The position numbers and the translations under genes were made by a program. Under the pieces are notes generated by a model. That model had not been told where the DNA came from. It did no database searches and saw only the letters and a list, made by a program, of their open reading frames with translations. Shown in pieces: positions 20,283-31,426 of a stretch of DNA of 64,000 bases (position 1 is its first letter; the number at the start of each line of letters is the position of its first letter). This stretch comes from Candidatus Altimarinota bacterium (GTDB taxonomy: Bacteria > Patescibacteriota > Gracilibacteria > BD1-5 > UBA2023), in NCBI GenBank assembly GCA_028685185.1, contig JAQUEK010000005.1, forward strand, positions 62,001-126,000, in the 5' to 3' direction.

Positions 20283-21827
20283 ATGACAACAACTGACGAA
20301 TTAAACCAAGATGATTACTATGAAAAGGTAATCAAGCCAGGTGATGATGCTTCGGAAAAATACAAAGCAGCTTGTATAGAGGCTAATAAAGACAGTTTCA
20401 TCTGAAAGAAATGAATGTTGAAAAAATGAAAGATTTTTTTAGACAGTCAGGAGTTCTTTTCATTGGATGTTGAAATCGAAAACCAGATAGATTGAGTATG
20501 AACGAAAACCCATATCTATATGAAGCAGTTCGAAGGGCTTTATAGGAGTTATGAAAATGATAAATCTCCAGAAGCACTATCAAAATTACTAGAGGAATCC
20601 ACTGAATTGATGAATAGGATGCTTCATGATTTCTTTGCTATGAACGCTGATGATCTGAGAGATTGAGAAATGGCATTGGCCATGACAAATATCATTGATA
20701 TAAATCATCTTGACTGAGAGAAATGACAGATATTCTGAGAGGCAATGGCTCTTGCGATGAGCAAGATCATAAAAGAGACATGAATCGCTATAATAAACTG
20801 AGAAACTGCAGTCTTATGAGCAAGTCAGAATTGTGCTGAGGTCGTTTCATTGGTAAAGGATAAGATAAAGAATCTTGATATTGAGATATTCTCAAATGAA
20901 ACCGGATTGAAATTTCTGCAATATCATCTGAAAAATGCTGATGCTGATGTGCTTGATATTCTTGCTTGAATGTCAAAAACCATCGAACGAATGAAAAAAG
21001 CCACAGCAGAAACTACAAAATGAATCAAGATAATAAACGATCAGATTGAGATGAACTTATGATGAGCAATCACATGAATGAAAGTCAATGATAAGCTTAT
21101 TCCATTGAAGGAAGGACAGGTTATCATAGGGTTTCAAGAAATCCCTACTGAATCAGGTATAATCTGACCAAGATCAAATTGAATCAGTGCCATCAGAAAA
21201 GCAATGGAATGACTGCTATGATTTGAATGGCCTAATATGACATTCTGAGATTTCGTAGATACGGTTATGAAAAACAATGAATCCGATGAGAATTTCAAAG
21301 ATTCTTTGGCTTTCAAGAGATTGGATTCGATGATGCTTGAAATAGACCTAGATACAAAGCTCTGAGATATAGCTACATGAAAGACGACAGTTTTCAATCC
21401 TTTCATAAGCGAAGAATTATTGTTATGAGTAAGCTATGATAAGCCTGAAGTATGAATTTCAAGATTGATACATGTAACAGGTAACCCTGTAAAGAAGATT
21501 GCAAGTGCTGTCTGAAAAGAGAATTTCGACATTGAATTGGATATCACTGCAATGACCGTTCCTCAAATCATAAGGATGTGCCAGATAATAACTGGAATGT
21601 CAGATGACGATGTTATGAAGAAATGGAATATGGGATTGCCTTATGCTCTTATCTGCGATGAGAAGGATGTTGATGTGATAATTGTGAAATCATGGGCAAA
21701 ATGAATTAAAGCATGAGTCGTCTGACAGATCAAAAAATGTTCTTCTGATAAGCCTATGATGAACATATCATGAATCTGAGGTTCAGATGAAACGAAAAGC
21801 TATATGATAAGCGAAGCGATAAAATAA
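20283..21827 (+). CDS. purM: phosphoribosylaminoimidazole synthetase (AIR synthase), with insertion
   Basis: A 514-residue AIR synthase (FGAM + ATP to AIR). Recognisable family segments are IDGVGTKTHIYM, AMNADDLRDGEMALAMTNI (in place of the usual MCVND...), AIINGETAVLGAS, SGIIGPRSNGISAIRKAMEG, ISRLIHVTGN and the C-terminal DVDVIIVKSWAKGIKAGVVG. The normal enzyme is about 345 residues. The extra length lies mainly between about 175 and 270 (KNLDIEIFSNETGLKFLQYH through the MKKATAETTKG helix) and near ~335. It is the second gene of the operon, 24 bases after purL and 21 before purN. The family call is firm; the insertion is unusual. Confidence 0.88.
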
Positions 21828-21848
21828 ATCTATCATTAATTAAATATT

Positions 21849-22649
21849 ATGACAGCAATGGATATGCCAGTATTAGCTTTTGCAACATGATCCAAGGATT
21901 GAGGATGAAGTTGAGTCAGAAATCTCATAGAGGCTTCTCATCTGAATTCATGACCTTGAGCATTAGGGATAACAAGATTATATGCATATGAGATCATCTG
22001 AATCATCTCAAACCATGAGAACGGGTGAGTGAGAAAGATTGCTGATAAGAATAATATACCATTCAGACATATGACTGATTTCAGCGCAGATAGCTATCTT
22101 AAATATCTGCAAGAGTTCAATCCGAATCTTGTTGCGCTTAGCTGATGGCTTAAATATGTCCTGTGAATTCCATTTAACGGATGCATAAATATACATCCAG
22201 GGCCAGTCGGCGAATATTGATGAGAATGAATGCATGGTCATCATGTACATGAAAAGATCTATACCGATTGGAAAGCCTGAAAAATAGATAGGACTTGTGT
22301 TACAATGCATTTTGTGACTTATGATAAGGATAATTCTGCAACCAAGACCAAATTGTATGATAGATGACCTGTAATTTTCCAATTACCTGTTGAAATAAAT
22401 CCAGAAAACTGTGCAGATGAGAATCTGCAGATAACACCTGATTCCATAGGAAAAGCTGTAAATAGGATGGAACATGTTTATCAGCCGATAATCACAGCAC
22501 TCGTCGCTTCCTGAAAAATCAGATGGAGTTGAGTAGAATGAGATCATGTTATATTTCCGGATTGATATTTCTCACATCTGGAAGTGAATCTGAAAGGGCA
22601 AATCCCTTCTTGTCCAACACTTGAAATCCTTAAAGGATTTCTGGATTAG
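21849..22649 (+). CDS. purN: phosphoribosylglycinamide formyltransferase
   Basis: A 266-residue GAR transformylase of the 10-formyl-THF-dependent PurN family. The catalytic Asn/His are in CINIHPGPVGEYGG, with substrate-loop residues in EGMHGHHVHEKI. The N-terminal nucleotide site reads VLAFATGSKDGGGSGVRNLI, equivalent to VLxSGxGSNLQ with extra glycines, followed by IIGIISNHENGG. The C-terminal part is longer than the usual ~200-residue enzyme, and the usual catalytic Asp region is replaced by a less familiar segment. It catalyses the step before PurL; with PurM this gives the three consecutive reactions GAR to AIR. It ends the operon at TAG. Confidence 0.88.
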
Positions 22650-22788
22650 CAACTCAAGAAAAAATAATCAGATCTTCGTCATGAAAAATGATGGAGATTT
22701 TTTGTATATGAACTGTTTTCAGCATATAATTTTGATTTTCAGACCATTTTATGATAAGATAACGGTAATATTTTTTCATGATTTTGTA

Positions 22789-23547
22789 ATGATGCTATCT
22801 ATATTGCAGCAGATTTGACTGAATGAGAATGAAGCAAAAATCTATCTTGCTTCATTGGAGCTTTGAAATACACAAGCCTGAAGGATTATAAAGCAGACGT
22901 GACTTGCAAGGGCAACGGTATATGACTGACTTGAAAGGCTTATAAAAAAATGACTTGTTATCAAATCCACAAAAAAGGATACGACAGTTTTTTCGCCTGA
23001 TGATCCAGAGAAATTGGAATATTTCTTAGAGCTGCAACAGAAATCAATCAAGAAAGCCATGAATAATCTAGGTTGAATATTGCCTCAGCTTAAGAAACTG
23101 AAAAACCCATATATGCAATTGCCTTCTGTAAGGATGTATGAATGAATCGAATGAATAAAGACTATATTTGATGATTCGCTGTCAGCAAAAGAGATTATCT
23201 ATACCTATGTCAATGTATATGATATGGAAAAGCATATCGATAAGGATATGCATGACGAATATCTGAAAAAAAGGAAGGAATTGAAGATATTCAAGAAATG
23301 ACTTCTTATAGATACGCCATTTTCAAGGAAACATTATGAGAATTATGATAAATCCTGTTCTGAAGCGAGATTTCTTAAAAAAGAAGCGATGCCATTTCAT
23401 ATAGAGATGAATATCTATGATTGAAAGATCAGCTATGTTACATATAGGGATAAGAATCCTATCTGAATAATCATAGAAGATGAAGATATCTACCGTATAC
23501 ACAGAAGTACTTTTGAGATGATCTGGGAACAATCCGAAAAGCTATAA
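22789..23547 (+). CDS. TrmB-family transcriptional regulator
   Basis: A 252-residue DNA-binding protein. Residues 1-75 are the TrmB winged helix: LQQIGLNENEAKIYLASLEL, GNTQAGRIIKQTGLARATVYDGLERLIKKGL, then VIKSTKKDTTVFSPDDPEKL. A coiled coil follows (FLELQQKSIKKAMNNLGGIL), then a C-terminal effector-like domain with VRMYEGIEGIKTIFDDSL, RFLKKEAMPFHIEMNIYDGK and GIIIEDEDIYRIHRSTFEMIW, as in TrmB-like regulators. TrmB proteins are common in archaea and occur in Patescibacteria. The ligand is unknown. It lies 140 bases after purN and 26 before the next gene, so it may regulate either. Confidence 0.9.
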
Positions 23548-23572
23548 AAATAAATCCAAAATAAAAATAAAA

Positions 23573-25132
23573 ATGAATCAACCGTCATCTGCATGACATA
23601 ATATGAAGCGAGTAGCGAAAAAATGAATCAATGAAGTGGTAGAGACTGTCTCAATCACCAAATCTTTATTGTGAACATTGATAAGCTGATGAGCCAAAGC
23701 TGTCAGGGATTCTTTTGTTGCAGAAAAGCCTGATGAACTGACGAAAAACTGATGATTGCATAGTGTCGACATTTTCTCTAAGCATAATATAGAGGATAGC
23801 CTGGCTGTAATAGCAATATGATGAGAATCAAAGAATAAACCGAGATATCCTTCCAGTACCATTGCACAGATGGCATTATGGACTATCAGAAAACAATGAA
23901 AGAGTGAATTACCAGTTACAATCTCACTTAATATTTCACCATGACTTATCTTCAATGAGATAGATAAGGACTTGTTTTATTCTGAAAAAGAGCAGAGGGA
24001 AAGGATAATAAAGGATATGTCGCGAATGTGAGCGACTAAAGAGGAGTTCGACAGGGTAAAATTTGAATTGAGCTCTCAGAATCCTCCATACCTGAGCCTT
24101 ATATGATCCATACAAAAATGATCATTGAATGATTTCCCTTTATATAAGGCATTGCATGATGCATTTTTGGAATGAGGTGAATTCTCGAAAGATATCAAAA
24201 GATGTATTCCTGAACAGGTGAAGTCAAATTGAAACAATGAAATAACATTCCATTATGCGCTTATTGAGATATACCAGATAATCGAGGACTATAAGAAATG
24301 ATTGAAGATCAAGATATGATACAAGAGAGAAAAATTATATGATCAGATTTATATCAATATCCTTAATTGAAATTATCCAGAGCTTTTGAATATTTCGGAT
24401 TCCATCAATCCTATCAATGAAAATGGAAGAACCAAATGAAACGAACTTTTCGGCTCAGTCCATTGGGATGAGAGGGCAGATGAGAATAGCAAGAAACTAA
24501 GATTAAAGAACATTGCACAGACAAGGTTCAAGCAATTGCTTTTTGCAACTCCTATAGTCATTTCGACTATAATATGATGATGATATTTTTACAAGGCGAG
24601 TTATGAGAAAATGAAAAAAAATGCAATCCTTGAGGTGAAGTTCTCTGAATTAAGAAAGAATTCCGATAAGTTCAGAATCATCGATGAACTTAATAAGACG
24701 GCTAAATGATTTGATTATAAACTGAAAAATTCAGAGTACACATTATCTTCAATATATGAATGAAATGATTATAAGCTCTGAAATATAATGCACATAAGTT
24801 CGAACATTGCGCTTTATATCATTGATGTGAATCAATCCATCGTAAACGATCAATGAATGATATATGATAAATATAATAAGCCAAGAGAGCGTTCTATTCA
24901 GAGCAGATGGCTCGAATTGGAAATAGCAAACATAATATCTGAGAAAGCATATGATAAATATGTTTCACATTATGATATATTGAGGGATGTGATACATAGT
25001 GATCTACTTAGTATACTTTGAAATGATGCACGATTCAGCCAGATTTTCGAAATATCGACATGAGAAAAGTGGACTAATACACAAGAACAAAAACTAGAGG
25101 TTTTCAAAGGTTTATACAAAGTCGGAGAATAA
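23573..25132 (+). CDS. hypothetical single-pass membrane protein, 519 aa
   Basis: ATG to TAA with more than 20 UGA-Gly codons. Residues ~10-100 look like a folded domain (VVETVSITKSLLGTLISG, LAVIAIGGESKNKPRYPSST). One transmembrane helix is visible at about 322-340 (LLFATPIVISTIIGGGYFYK), followed by a charged, probably extracytoplasmic region (SELRKNSDKFRIIDELNKTA). There are no cysteine motifs and no recognised family. It lies 25 bases after the TrmB regulator and is probably in the same transcription unit. I cannot assign a role. Confidence 0.72.
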
Positions 25133-25290
25133 CCGAATAATATTTGTAAGTCCACTTGCATAAATAAGAAACAGTCATATGTCCATTTAAATCGTCGTGA
25201 CTGTACGACATATTTTTTTCTTTTAATTGAGCCAAAAACATAGATAGATAAAAAAATTCATTTTGTAAATATAAAAATATTTTTAAAGTA

Positions 25291-25318
25291 TTGTCAATGA
25301 AACAAAAACAAATATCTA
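25291..25318 (+). promoter_or_regulatory. possible promoter of the Cys-rich gene cluster
   Basis: TTGTCA (25291-25296), a 16-base spacer and TATCTA (25313-25318), 30 bases before the ATG at 25349. The rest of the preceding intergenic region is A/T-rich with no other signal I can name. Confidence 0.4.
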
Positions 25319-25348
25319 TCAAACTAAAACATTAACCAATTTTTTCAA

Positions 25349-27205
25349 ATGAAAAAGGATTTTTTTGACTCAATCGCAATTTCATCCAGTGATGAAATTT
25401 CTGAAATTAGGAAATGCAGATGGTGCAATGAAGATTTTGCTATATATTCGAAAGATCTGAAAATGCTTGATAAGTTATCGCCCATAATCGACGGTGAGAA
25501 ATTTTCCTTGATAGCTCCTGATATGTGTCCTGATTGTAGACAGATGAACAGATTGATCTTCAGGAACGAAAGGAAATACTACAATGCAAAATGTGACAAA
25601 TGCTGAAAAAATGAGATCAGCATAGTTTCTCCTGAATCTTGAAAAAAGATAATGTGTGTAAAATGCTGGCAAGAAGAGGATTTTTCAAAATATAGCGAGG
25701 ATTATAAATGAAATTTCAATGATTCACTTAAAAATCTATTCGACAAGGTACCTTATCTTTCCAGGATGATAATAAATATGGAAAATGCAGATTATTGCAA
25801 TCAGGAAACCGATGATAAGAACTGCTATCTGAATGCTGGATGACATTTCAATGAAGATAGTTTCTATAACACCTATTCGATTCATGGAAAGGATACGGTT
25901 GATAATTATTGGGTTATTGAAAATGAGATAGTATGGCAATCGATAAATATCTACAACTCAAGCAAGGTTTTCTATTCGCAATTTATAGAATGAAGCCATG
26001 ATATTTATTTCAGCAATGACCTTAAATGATGTAAAAATGTAATTTTCTGACATTGACTCGTGAATGATGAATATGTCTATAAAAATGAGAGATTGGAAAA
26101 ACCTGAATGGGAAATGAAAGCTAAGGAATTCAAAGATAGATTAAAAACTTATGATTGATTCTTATCCCTGATCAAGGAACATGCAGAATTCATGAATATC
26201 TTTCCAAGGAAAAACGTCTGGAACCTAAGCTCAGAAAATGTCATTTGAAATGAGAATACTCAAGTGAAGGATTGATTTTTAGTTACAGTCTGAGAGATAT
26301 GAGAAAATGTGAGATATTGACATATTTACATGCAGATAAAGGATTCCATGGATATAGAGGCAAATTGATGGTCTGAAAAATCATATAATGTCTCAAGCAG
26401 CATGAAGATGAATTCAGGAATTGTCGTATCTCATAACTTCAGCGAATCAAGAAATATAAATTATAGCTATTATTCTAACTGATGAAGCGATTATTTCGGA
26501 TGTTTCGGGCTTAATAACAAATCTTGCCATATCTTGAACAAAGAATATCCGAAAAAAGAATACGATGAGATGATCAAGAAAATCATAATAGATATGATAA
26601 ATGAATGAAAATGGTGAAATTTCTTTGATCCGATGCTTTCTCCGTATCCGTTCAATGATTCTGTGGCTATGGAATATTTTCCTGTCAATAAGATCATCTT
26701 CATAGATGATTCAACTAAAAAAATCATAAAAGAAATCATTTCCGATGAAAGATGAAGATGAACCGTTTATGTGCTGGAACCGAAAAAATTCATATCAGAT
26801 GCGATCCTTGACTTATGATGAGATGAAAAGATAAGAATAAGATGGAGAACGTCTGAAACTGAGATAAATGTTTCGAGTTCAATTGAGACAATCAAAGCTG
26901 AAGACCTGCCAAACGATATATCTGAAACAAATGAGGATATCTTGAAAAAAGCGATCATATGCGGAGCAAGCGGAAGACTATTCAGGATAATCAAGCCAGA
27001 ATTCGATTTCCATAAGAAATATTGACTGCCATTGCCAAGGGTTCATCCTGATGTCAGGCATATGAATAAGATGAAGAGAAAATCATGAAGGAAAATATAT
27101 CCGAGAATCTGCGATAAATGCAGCAAAGATATATTATCGGTCCATCCTGAAACATCAGATTTCAATGTTTATTGTGAGCAGTGTTATAAGAAGGAAGTCT
27201 ATTAA
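25349..27205 (+). CDS. large zinc-finger protein, paralogue 1 of 3
   Basis: A 618-residue soluble protein. The N-terminus has paired Cys motifs: CRWCNEDF (~26), CPDCRQMNRLIFRNERKYYN (~62), CDKCG and CVKCW. The central part is a run of irregular short repeats rich in Asn, Tyr, Cys and Ser (KNCYLNAGGHFNEDSFYNTY, IENEIVWQSINIYNSSKVFY), suggesting a beta-solenoid. The C-terminus contains AIICGASGRLFRIIKPEFDF, LPLPRVHPDVRHMNKMKRKS and a last finger ICDKCSKDI...CEQCYKKEVY. The same N- and C-terminal plan recurs in 27223-28929 and 29587-31305. Most glycines are UGA. I recall similar proteins in Patescibacteria under inconsistent names, but no known function. Nucleic-acid or protein binding through zinc is inferred only from the fingers. 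Confidence 0.8.
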
Positions 27206-27222
27206 TCAATTAAAAAGCTATC

Positions 27223-28929
27223 ATGCAACAGGAAAAAACAGTTGAAAGCAAAAAATGTTTTCATTGCCAGGAAAATTTTAAGATCACAGATTGGGACTTA
27301 GGTTTCTATGAAAAGATATCTCCGGTTTTTGCTTGAGTGAAATATGATATCCCAACCCCGAAGCTTTGTTATAGATGCCGAGAACAGAGAAGATTATCGT
27401 TCAGGAATGAAAGAAACCTATATAAGTCGAAGTGCGAATTGACCTGAAAGGAAATAATATCTATATATTTTCCGAAAAGCTGATATATTGCATATGATGA
27501 AACCGAATGGCATTCAGATAAATGGAGCCCTTTGGATTATTGAAGGGATTTTGATTTTTCAAGAGATTTTTTCAGCCAATTCTGAGAATTGCTTAAAGAA
27601 GTACCGAGAATTCCTCTTTCTGTTGTATTCAATGAAAATTCGCCATATGTGAATCAATGTTGGAATATAAAAGATTCATATTTATCCATAAATTGCTGAT
27701 TCTGAGAAAATCTTCTGTATTCTGAAGTCGCATATCACTCGAAAAATATCGTGAATTGCTATTCTGTGGATTCGCTTGAATTTTGCTATGAATGCATAGA
27801 TTGCCAAAAATCATATTTGCTTTTCAATTCCCAGAATTGCAGCAATTGTTCCAATTCAAGATTCTTGCATAATTGTACAGGATGCATAGATTGCTTCTGC
27901 TGCATAAACCTTTCAAACAAAAGATATTGTATATTCAATGAACAGTATTCGAAAGAGGAATACATGGAAAAATTATCGGATTTAACCGATCTGAAACATG
28001 TTAAAAACGCTTTTGAAAATCTGAAACTTAAACATCCTCAGAAAAATCTTCATATTTCATGAAGCGAAAATGTTTTATGAGATTACATCGTGGATTCAAA
28101 AAACTGCAATCAATGTTATGATGTATTTTCAACCTCTGACTCGAAATATTCTTTCAATATAGATTCGAATCTGAAAAATTGAATGGATCTGAGCTATTGC
28201 GCTGAATGAGAGCTTATATATGAAGCTATCAGTGTAGCTGGCTATAATAACCTGTTCTGTCATCTTGTAATAGGTTCCAATAATCATTACTGCAACTTAT
28301 GTCTCAATAATTCTTCTAATTGTTTCTGATGTGTATGACTTAAGGATAATTCTTCCTACTGCATCCTCAACAAGCAATACACTCGCGAAGAATATGAGAC
28401 TCTCGTACCAAAAATAATAGAACACATGAAAACAACATGAGAATGGTGAGAATTCTTTCCATCATCAATTTCTCCATTCTGATACAACGAGACAGTGGCA
28501 ATGGAATATTATCCAATATCCAGTAGAGATGCGATCAATCGCATCGCTACTGATTGAAAACCGATCTTCAAATGGTCCACCTACGAAAACCCAAAGCCAG
28601 ATGTAACAAAGATAATACCAGCATCAAAGCTTCCAGAAAACATAAAGGACATACCAGATGATATAACCAACTGGGCAATAGAATGTGAAGTAACTCAAAA
28701 ACCCTTCAGGATAATAAAGCAAGAGCTTGAATTCTACAGGAAGCATGATCTGCCAATCCCAAGAAGACATCCAGACCAACGTCACCTAGACAGGATGAAG
28801 CTAAGGAATCCAAGAAAGCTATATGACAGAAACTGCGACAGATGCAACAAAGAAATAAAGACAACCTTTTCTCCAGAAAGGCCAGAGATAGTCTACTGTG
28901 AGGATTGCTACAACAAGGAAATCATTTAG
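27223..28929 (+). CDS. Cys-rich zinc-finger protein, paralogue 2 of 3
   Basis: A 568-residue paralogue, 17 bases after the first. N-terminal fingers CFHCQENF and CYRCREQRRLSFRNERNLYK are followed by a dense Cys-repeat region (NCYSVDSLEFCYECIDCQKS, NCTGCIDCFCCINLSNKRYC, SYCAEGELIYEAISVAGYNN) with a Cys-x-x-Cys ladder, as in stacked solenoid coils. The C-terminal third is TQKPFRIIKQELEFYRKHDL / PIPRRHPDQRHLDRMKLRNP followed by CDRCNKEIK...CEDCYNKEI. At DNA level this third is nearly identical to that of paralogue 3, indicating recent duplication or gene conversion. The TAG stop is part of an 18-bp palindrome. Confidence 0.82.
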
Positions 28930-28944
28930 GAGACCGGTCTCCTA
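28927..28944. repeat. 18-bp perfect palindrome containing the stop codon
   Basis: TAGGAGACCGGTCTCCTA, whose first three bases are the stop codon of paralogue 2. The same sequence with one end mismatch lies at the stop of paralogue 3 (31303-31320). No T run follows, so it is not a standard intrinsic terminator. Confidence 0.75.
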
Positions 28945-28985
28945 ATGATAAGGAAGTTTATTGATTATAAATCAAGTGAAATCAT

Positions 28986-29576
28986 ATGGATAAAGAAAAA
29001 AATAATGGTTATACTGAAATTTTATTAGCAAAGGAAGTTGATCTGCAATGAATCATTGATCTGCAAAGAAAAAATCTTGCTTTTATAGTTTCAGATGAAA
29101 CTAAAGAAAATGATGGTTTTGTCAGCATAGAGACAAATATCGATCTTTTAAGTGATATTTCAAATGATATTTGAATCATTGTCGCAAAATATAAGAAAAA
29201 GGTAATCTGATATCTTTTTGCTGTTACTGTTTGAATATCAAAAAAGATGCCGATATTGGATAAGTTCGTTGAAGATATATGACAGTATGAATACATGTGA
29301 AAAAATGTGGATAAATATAGATATTGCATATTATGACAGATATGCATAGATAATGAACATAGAGGAATGTGAATCTTTGAGAAATTATATGCAAGCTTCA
29401 TAGATAACCTGAAATGAGATTATGACATATGAATATGATGAATCTGTTCGAATAATCCAAGATCATTACATGTTCATATGAAAAAGCTGTGACTTGAGGT
29501 TGTTTCGGAATATTCTGAATGATGAAAGCAATGGTATATAGTCGTATTGGATTTCAAGAAAATTTTATTTATTTAA
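28986..29576 (+). CDS. GNAT-family N-acetyltransferase, 196 aa
   Basis: A single GNAT domain. The acetyl-CoA-binding motif A reads LGQICIDNEHRGMGIFEKLY (~residues 118-137), the R/QxxGxG/A loop being HRGMGI. It is preceded by the core strand of motif D (IGIIVAKYKKKVIGYLFAVT) and followed by IGIGGICSNNPRSLHVHMKK and LGLEVVSEY, the motif B end. The substrate is unknown. It is inserted between the second and third Cys-rich paralogues with short gaps, so it may belong to the same operon and could modify a product of it. Most glycines in the CoA loop are UGA. Confidence 0.88.
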
Positions 29577-29586
29577 TTTTAGATAT

Positions 29587-31305
29587 ATGTCAGATGAAAT
29601 GATGATCGAGAAAAAAAACTGCAGATTATGCTCAGAAGATTTTGTAATTACAGATAAGGATCTGGAATTTCTTGATAAGATATCTCCGGTTTTCGCTTGA
29701 GAGAGATTTAATATCACATTGCCTACATTATGTCCGCGCTGCCGTGAACAAAGAAGGCTCTCATTCAGGAATGAGAGAAATATCTATAGAAGGAAATGTG
29801 ATCTGACCTGAAAGGATATCTTGTCGAATTATTCGCCAGACAAGCCTTATAGAGTATTTGAATACAAGGATTGGTGGTCGGATAAATGGGATGCGATGGA
29901 TTACTGAGATTCTTTTGATTTCAAAAAGACATTTTTCGAGCAGTTCAGCGAATTATCATTAAAAGTTCCTAAATATAGCTTATATAATATAGATACGGAA
30001 AATTCGGATTATAGCAATTACACGATACATAGCAGAAATAACTATTTGGTTTTCTGAGCTATGGAATCTGAAAACTGATATTTTTCAAGCAATATGATAA
30101 GAAGTAAGGATAGTCTTGATTGCAATTATCTGTTTGATAGTGAGTTGTGCTATGAATGTTCAAACGTTGAAAATAGCCATAACTGCTTTTTCTGACAGGA
30201 ATCAGTAAAATGCAATGAATGCTATTTCATGTGTGATTGCAGGAATTGCGATTATTGCATAGGATGTTGGAATCTTGATTGAAAAAAATATCATATATTG
30301 AATAAGCCTGTTTCAATGGAGGAATTCAATATCATGAAAAACAAGATATTCTCTTCATATTCTGATCTTATGGATTTCAAGGAAAAATATGGAAATATTT
30401 TGAAAAATCAAGCTATACATAGATCTAACCATGGATTCAATAATGAGAACATAGAATGAGATTATATATACAATTCCAAAAATATACAAAATAGCTTCAT
30501 AGTATATGATAGCGAAAATGTCAGGAATTCTACAAGATTCGCCAATCAAACGAACAGTAGTGATATTTACTGATGCTTTGAGTGATATAATCTTTATGAT
30601 TCGATATCTTGCGATTTCTGAAGCAATATGAGATTCTCAAAAGACAGCGAGAAATGCAAACAATCATTTTATCTTGATATATGTGATAATTCCTCCAACC
30701 TCTTCTGATGCATCTGACTTCGCAACTCCCAATACTGCATCCTCAACAAGCAATACACCAAAGAGCAATATGAACAACTGGTACCGAAGATAATAGAACA
30801 CATGAGAACAACCTGAGAATGGTGAGAATTCTTCCCATCATCAATTTCTCCATTCTGATACAATGAGACAGTAGCAATGGAATATTATCCAATATCCAGT
30901 AGAGATGCAATCAATCGCATCGCTACTGATTGAAAACCAATCTTCAGCTGGTCCACCTATGAAAATCCAATCCCAATCGTTTCAAAGACAATCCCTGCAG
31001 AAAAACTGCCGAATAATATTTCTGAAGTCCCTGATGATATATTGAACTGGGCAATACTTTGTGAAATAACTCAAAAACCCTTCAGGATAATAAAGCAAGA
31101 GCTTGAATTCTATAGAAAGTATTCACTCCCTATTCCAAGAAGACATCCTGATGTCAGGCATATGGACAGGATGAAACTGAGAAATCCAAGAAAGCTTTTT
31201 GAAAGGAGCTGTGACAAATGCAACAAGGAAATCAAGACAACATACTCTCTTGAAAGACCCGAGATAGTCTACTGTGAAGATTGTTATAACAAGGAAATCA
31301 TTTAG
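29587..31305 (+). CDS. Cys-rich zinc-finger protein, paralogue 3 of 3
   Basis: A 572-residue paralogue starting 11 bases after the acetyltransferase. N-terminal fingers NCRLCSEDF and LCPRCREQRRLSFRNERNIY are followed by the shared SNYSPDKPYRVFEYKDWWSD segment. The central region has repeated Asn/Ser/Cys units (NCNYLFDSELCYECSNVENS, CNECYFMCDCRNCDYCIGCW). The C-terminal third is almost identical in DNA to paralogue 2 and ends CDKCNKEIK...CEDCYNKEI. N-terminal and central parts have diverged much more than the C-terminal third, so the latter is either strongly constrained or homogenised. The stop codon again lies in a GGAGACCGGTCTCC palindrome. Confidence 0.82.
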
Positions 31306-31320
31306 GAGACCGGTCTCCTG
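31303..31320. repeat. second stop-codon palindrome
   Basis: TAGGAGACCGGTCTCCTG; it differs from the copy at 28927 only in the final base, and the stop of paralogue 3 is its first codon. Confidence 0.7.
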
Positions 31321-31426
31321 ATGAATAATAAGGAAATAACTTTTTTCTTAATTTTTTCAATATTTTTCTTCGACTTTAAATTTATCATTTTTTCCATATA
31401 CTCAATAAATAATATTATAAAGAATA

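Noticed and set aside
28927-28944. Intrinsic terminator
   Set aside because: The palindrome has a strong stem but no following U tract and almost no loop, so I list it as a repeat rather than a terminator.
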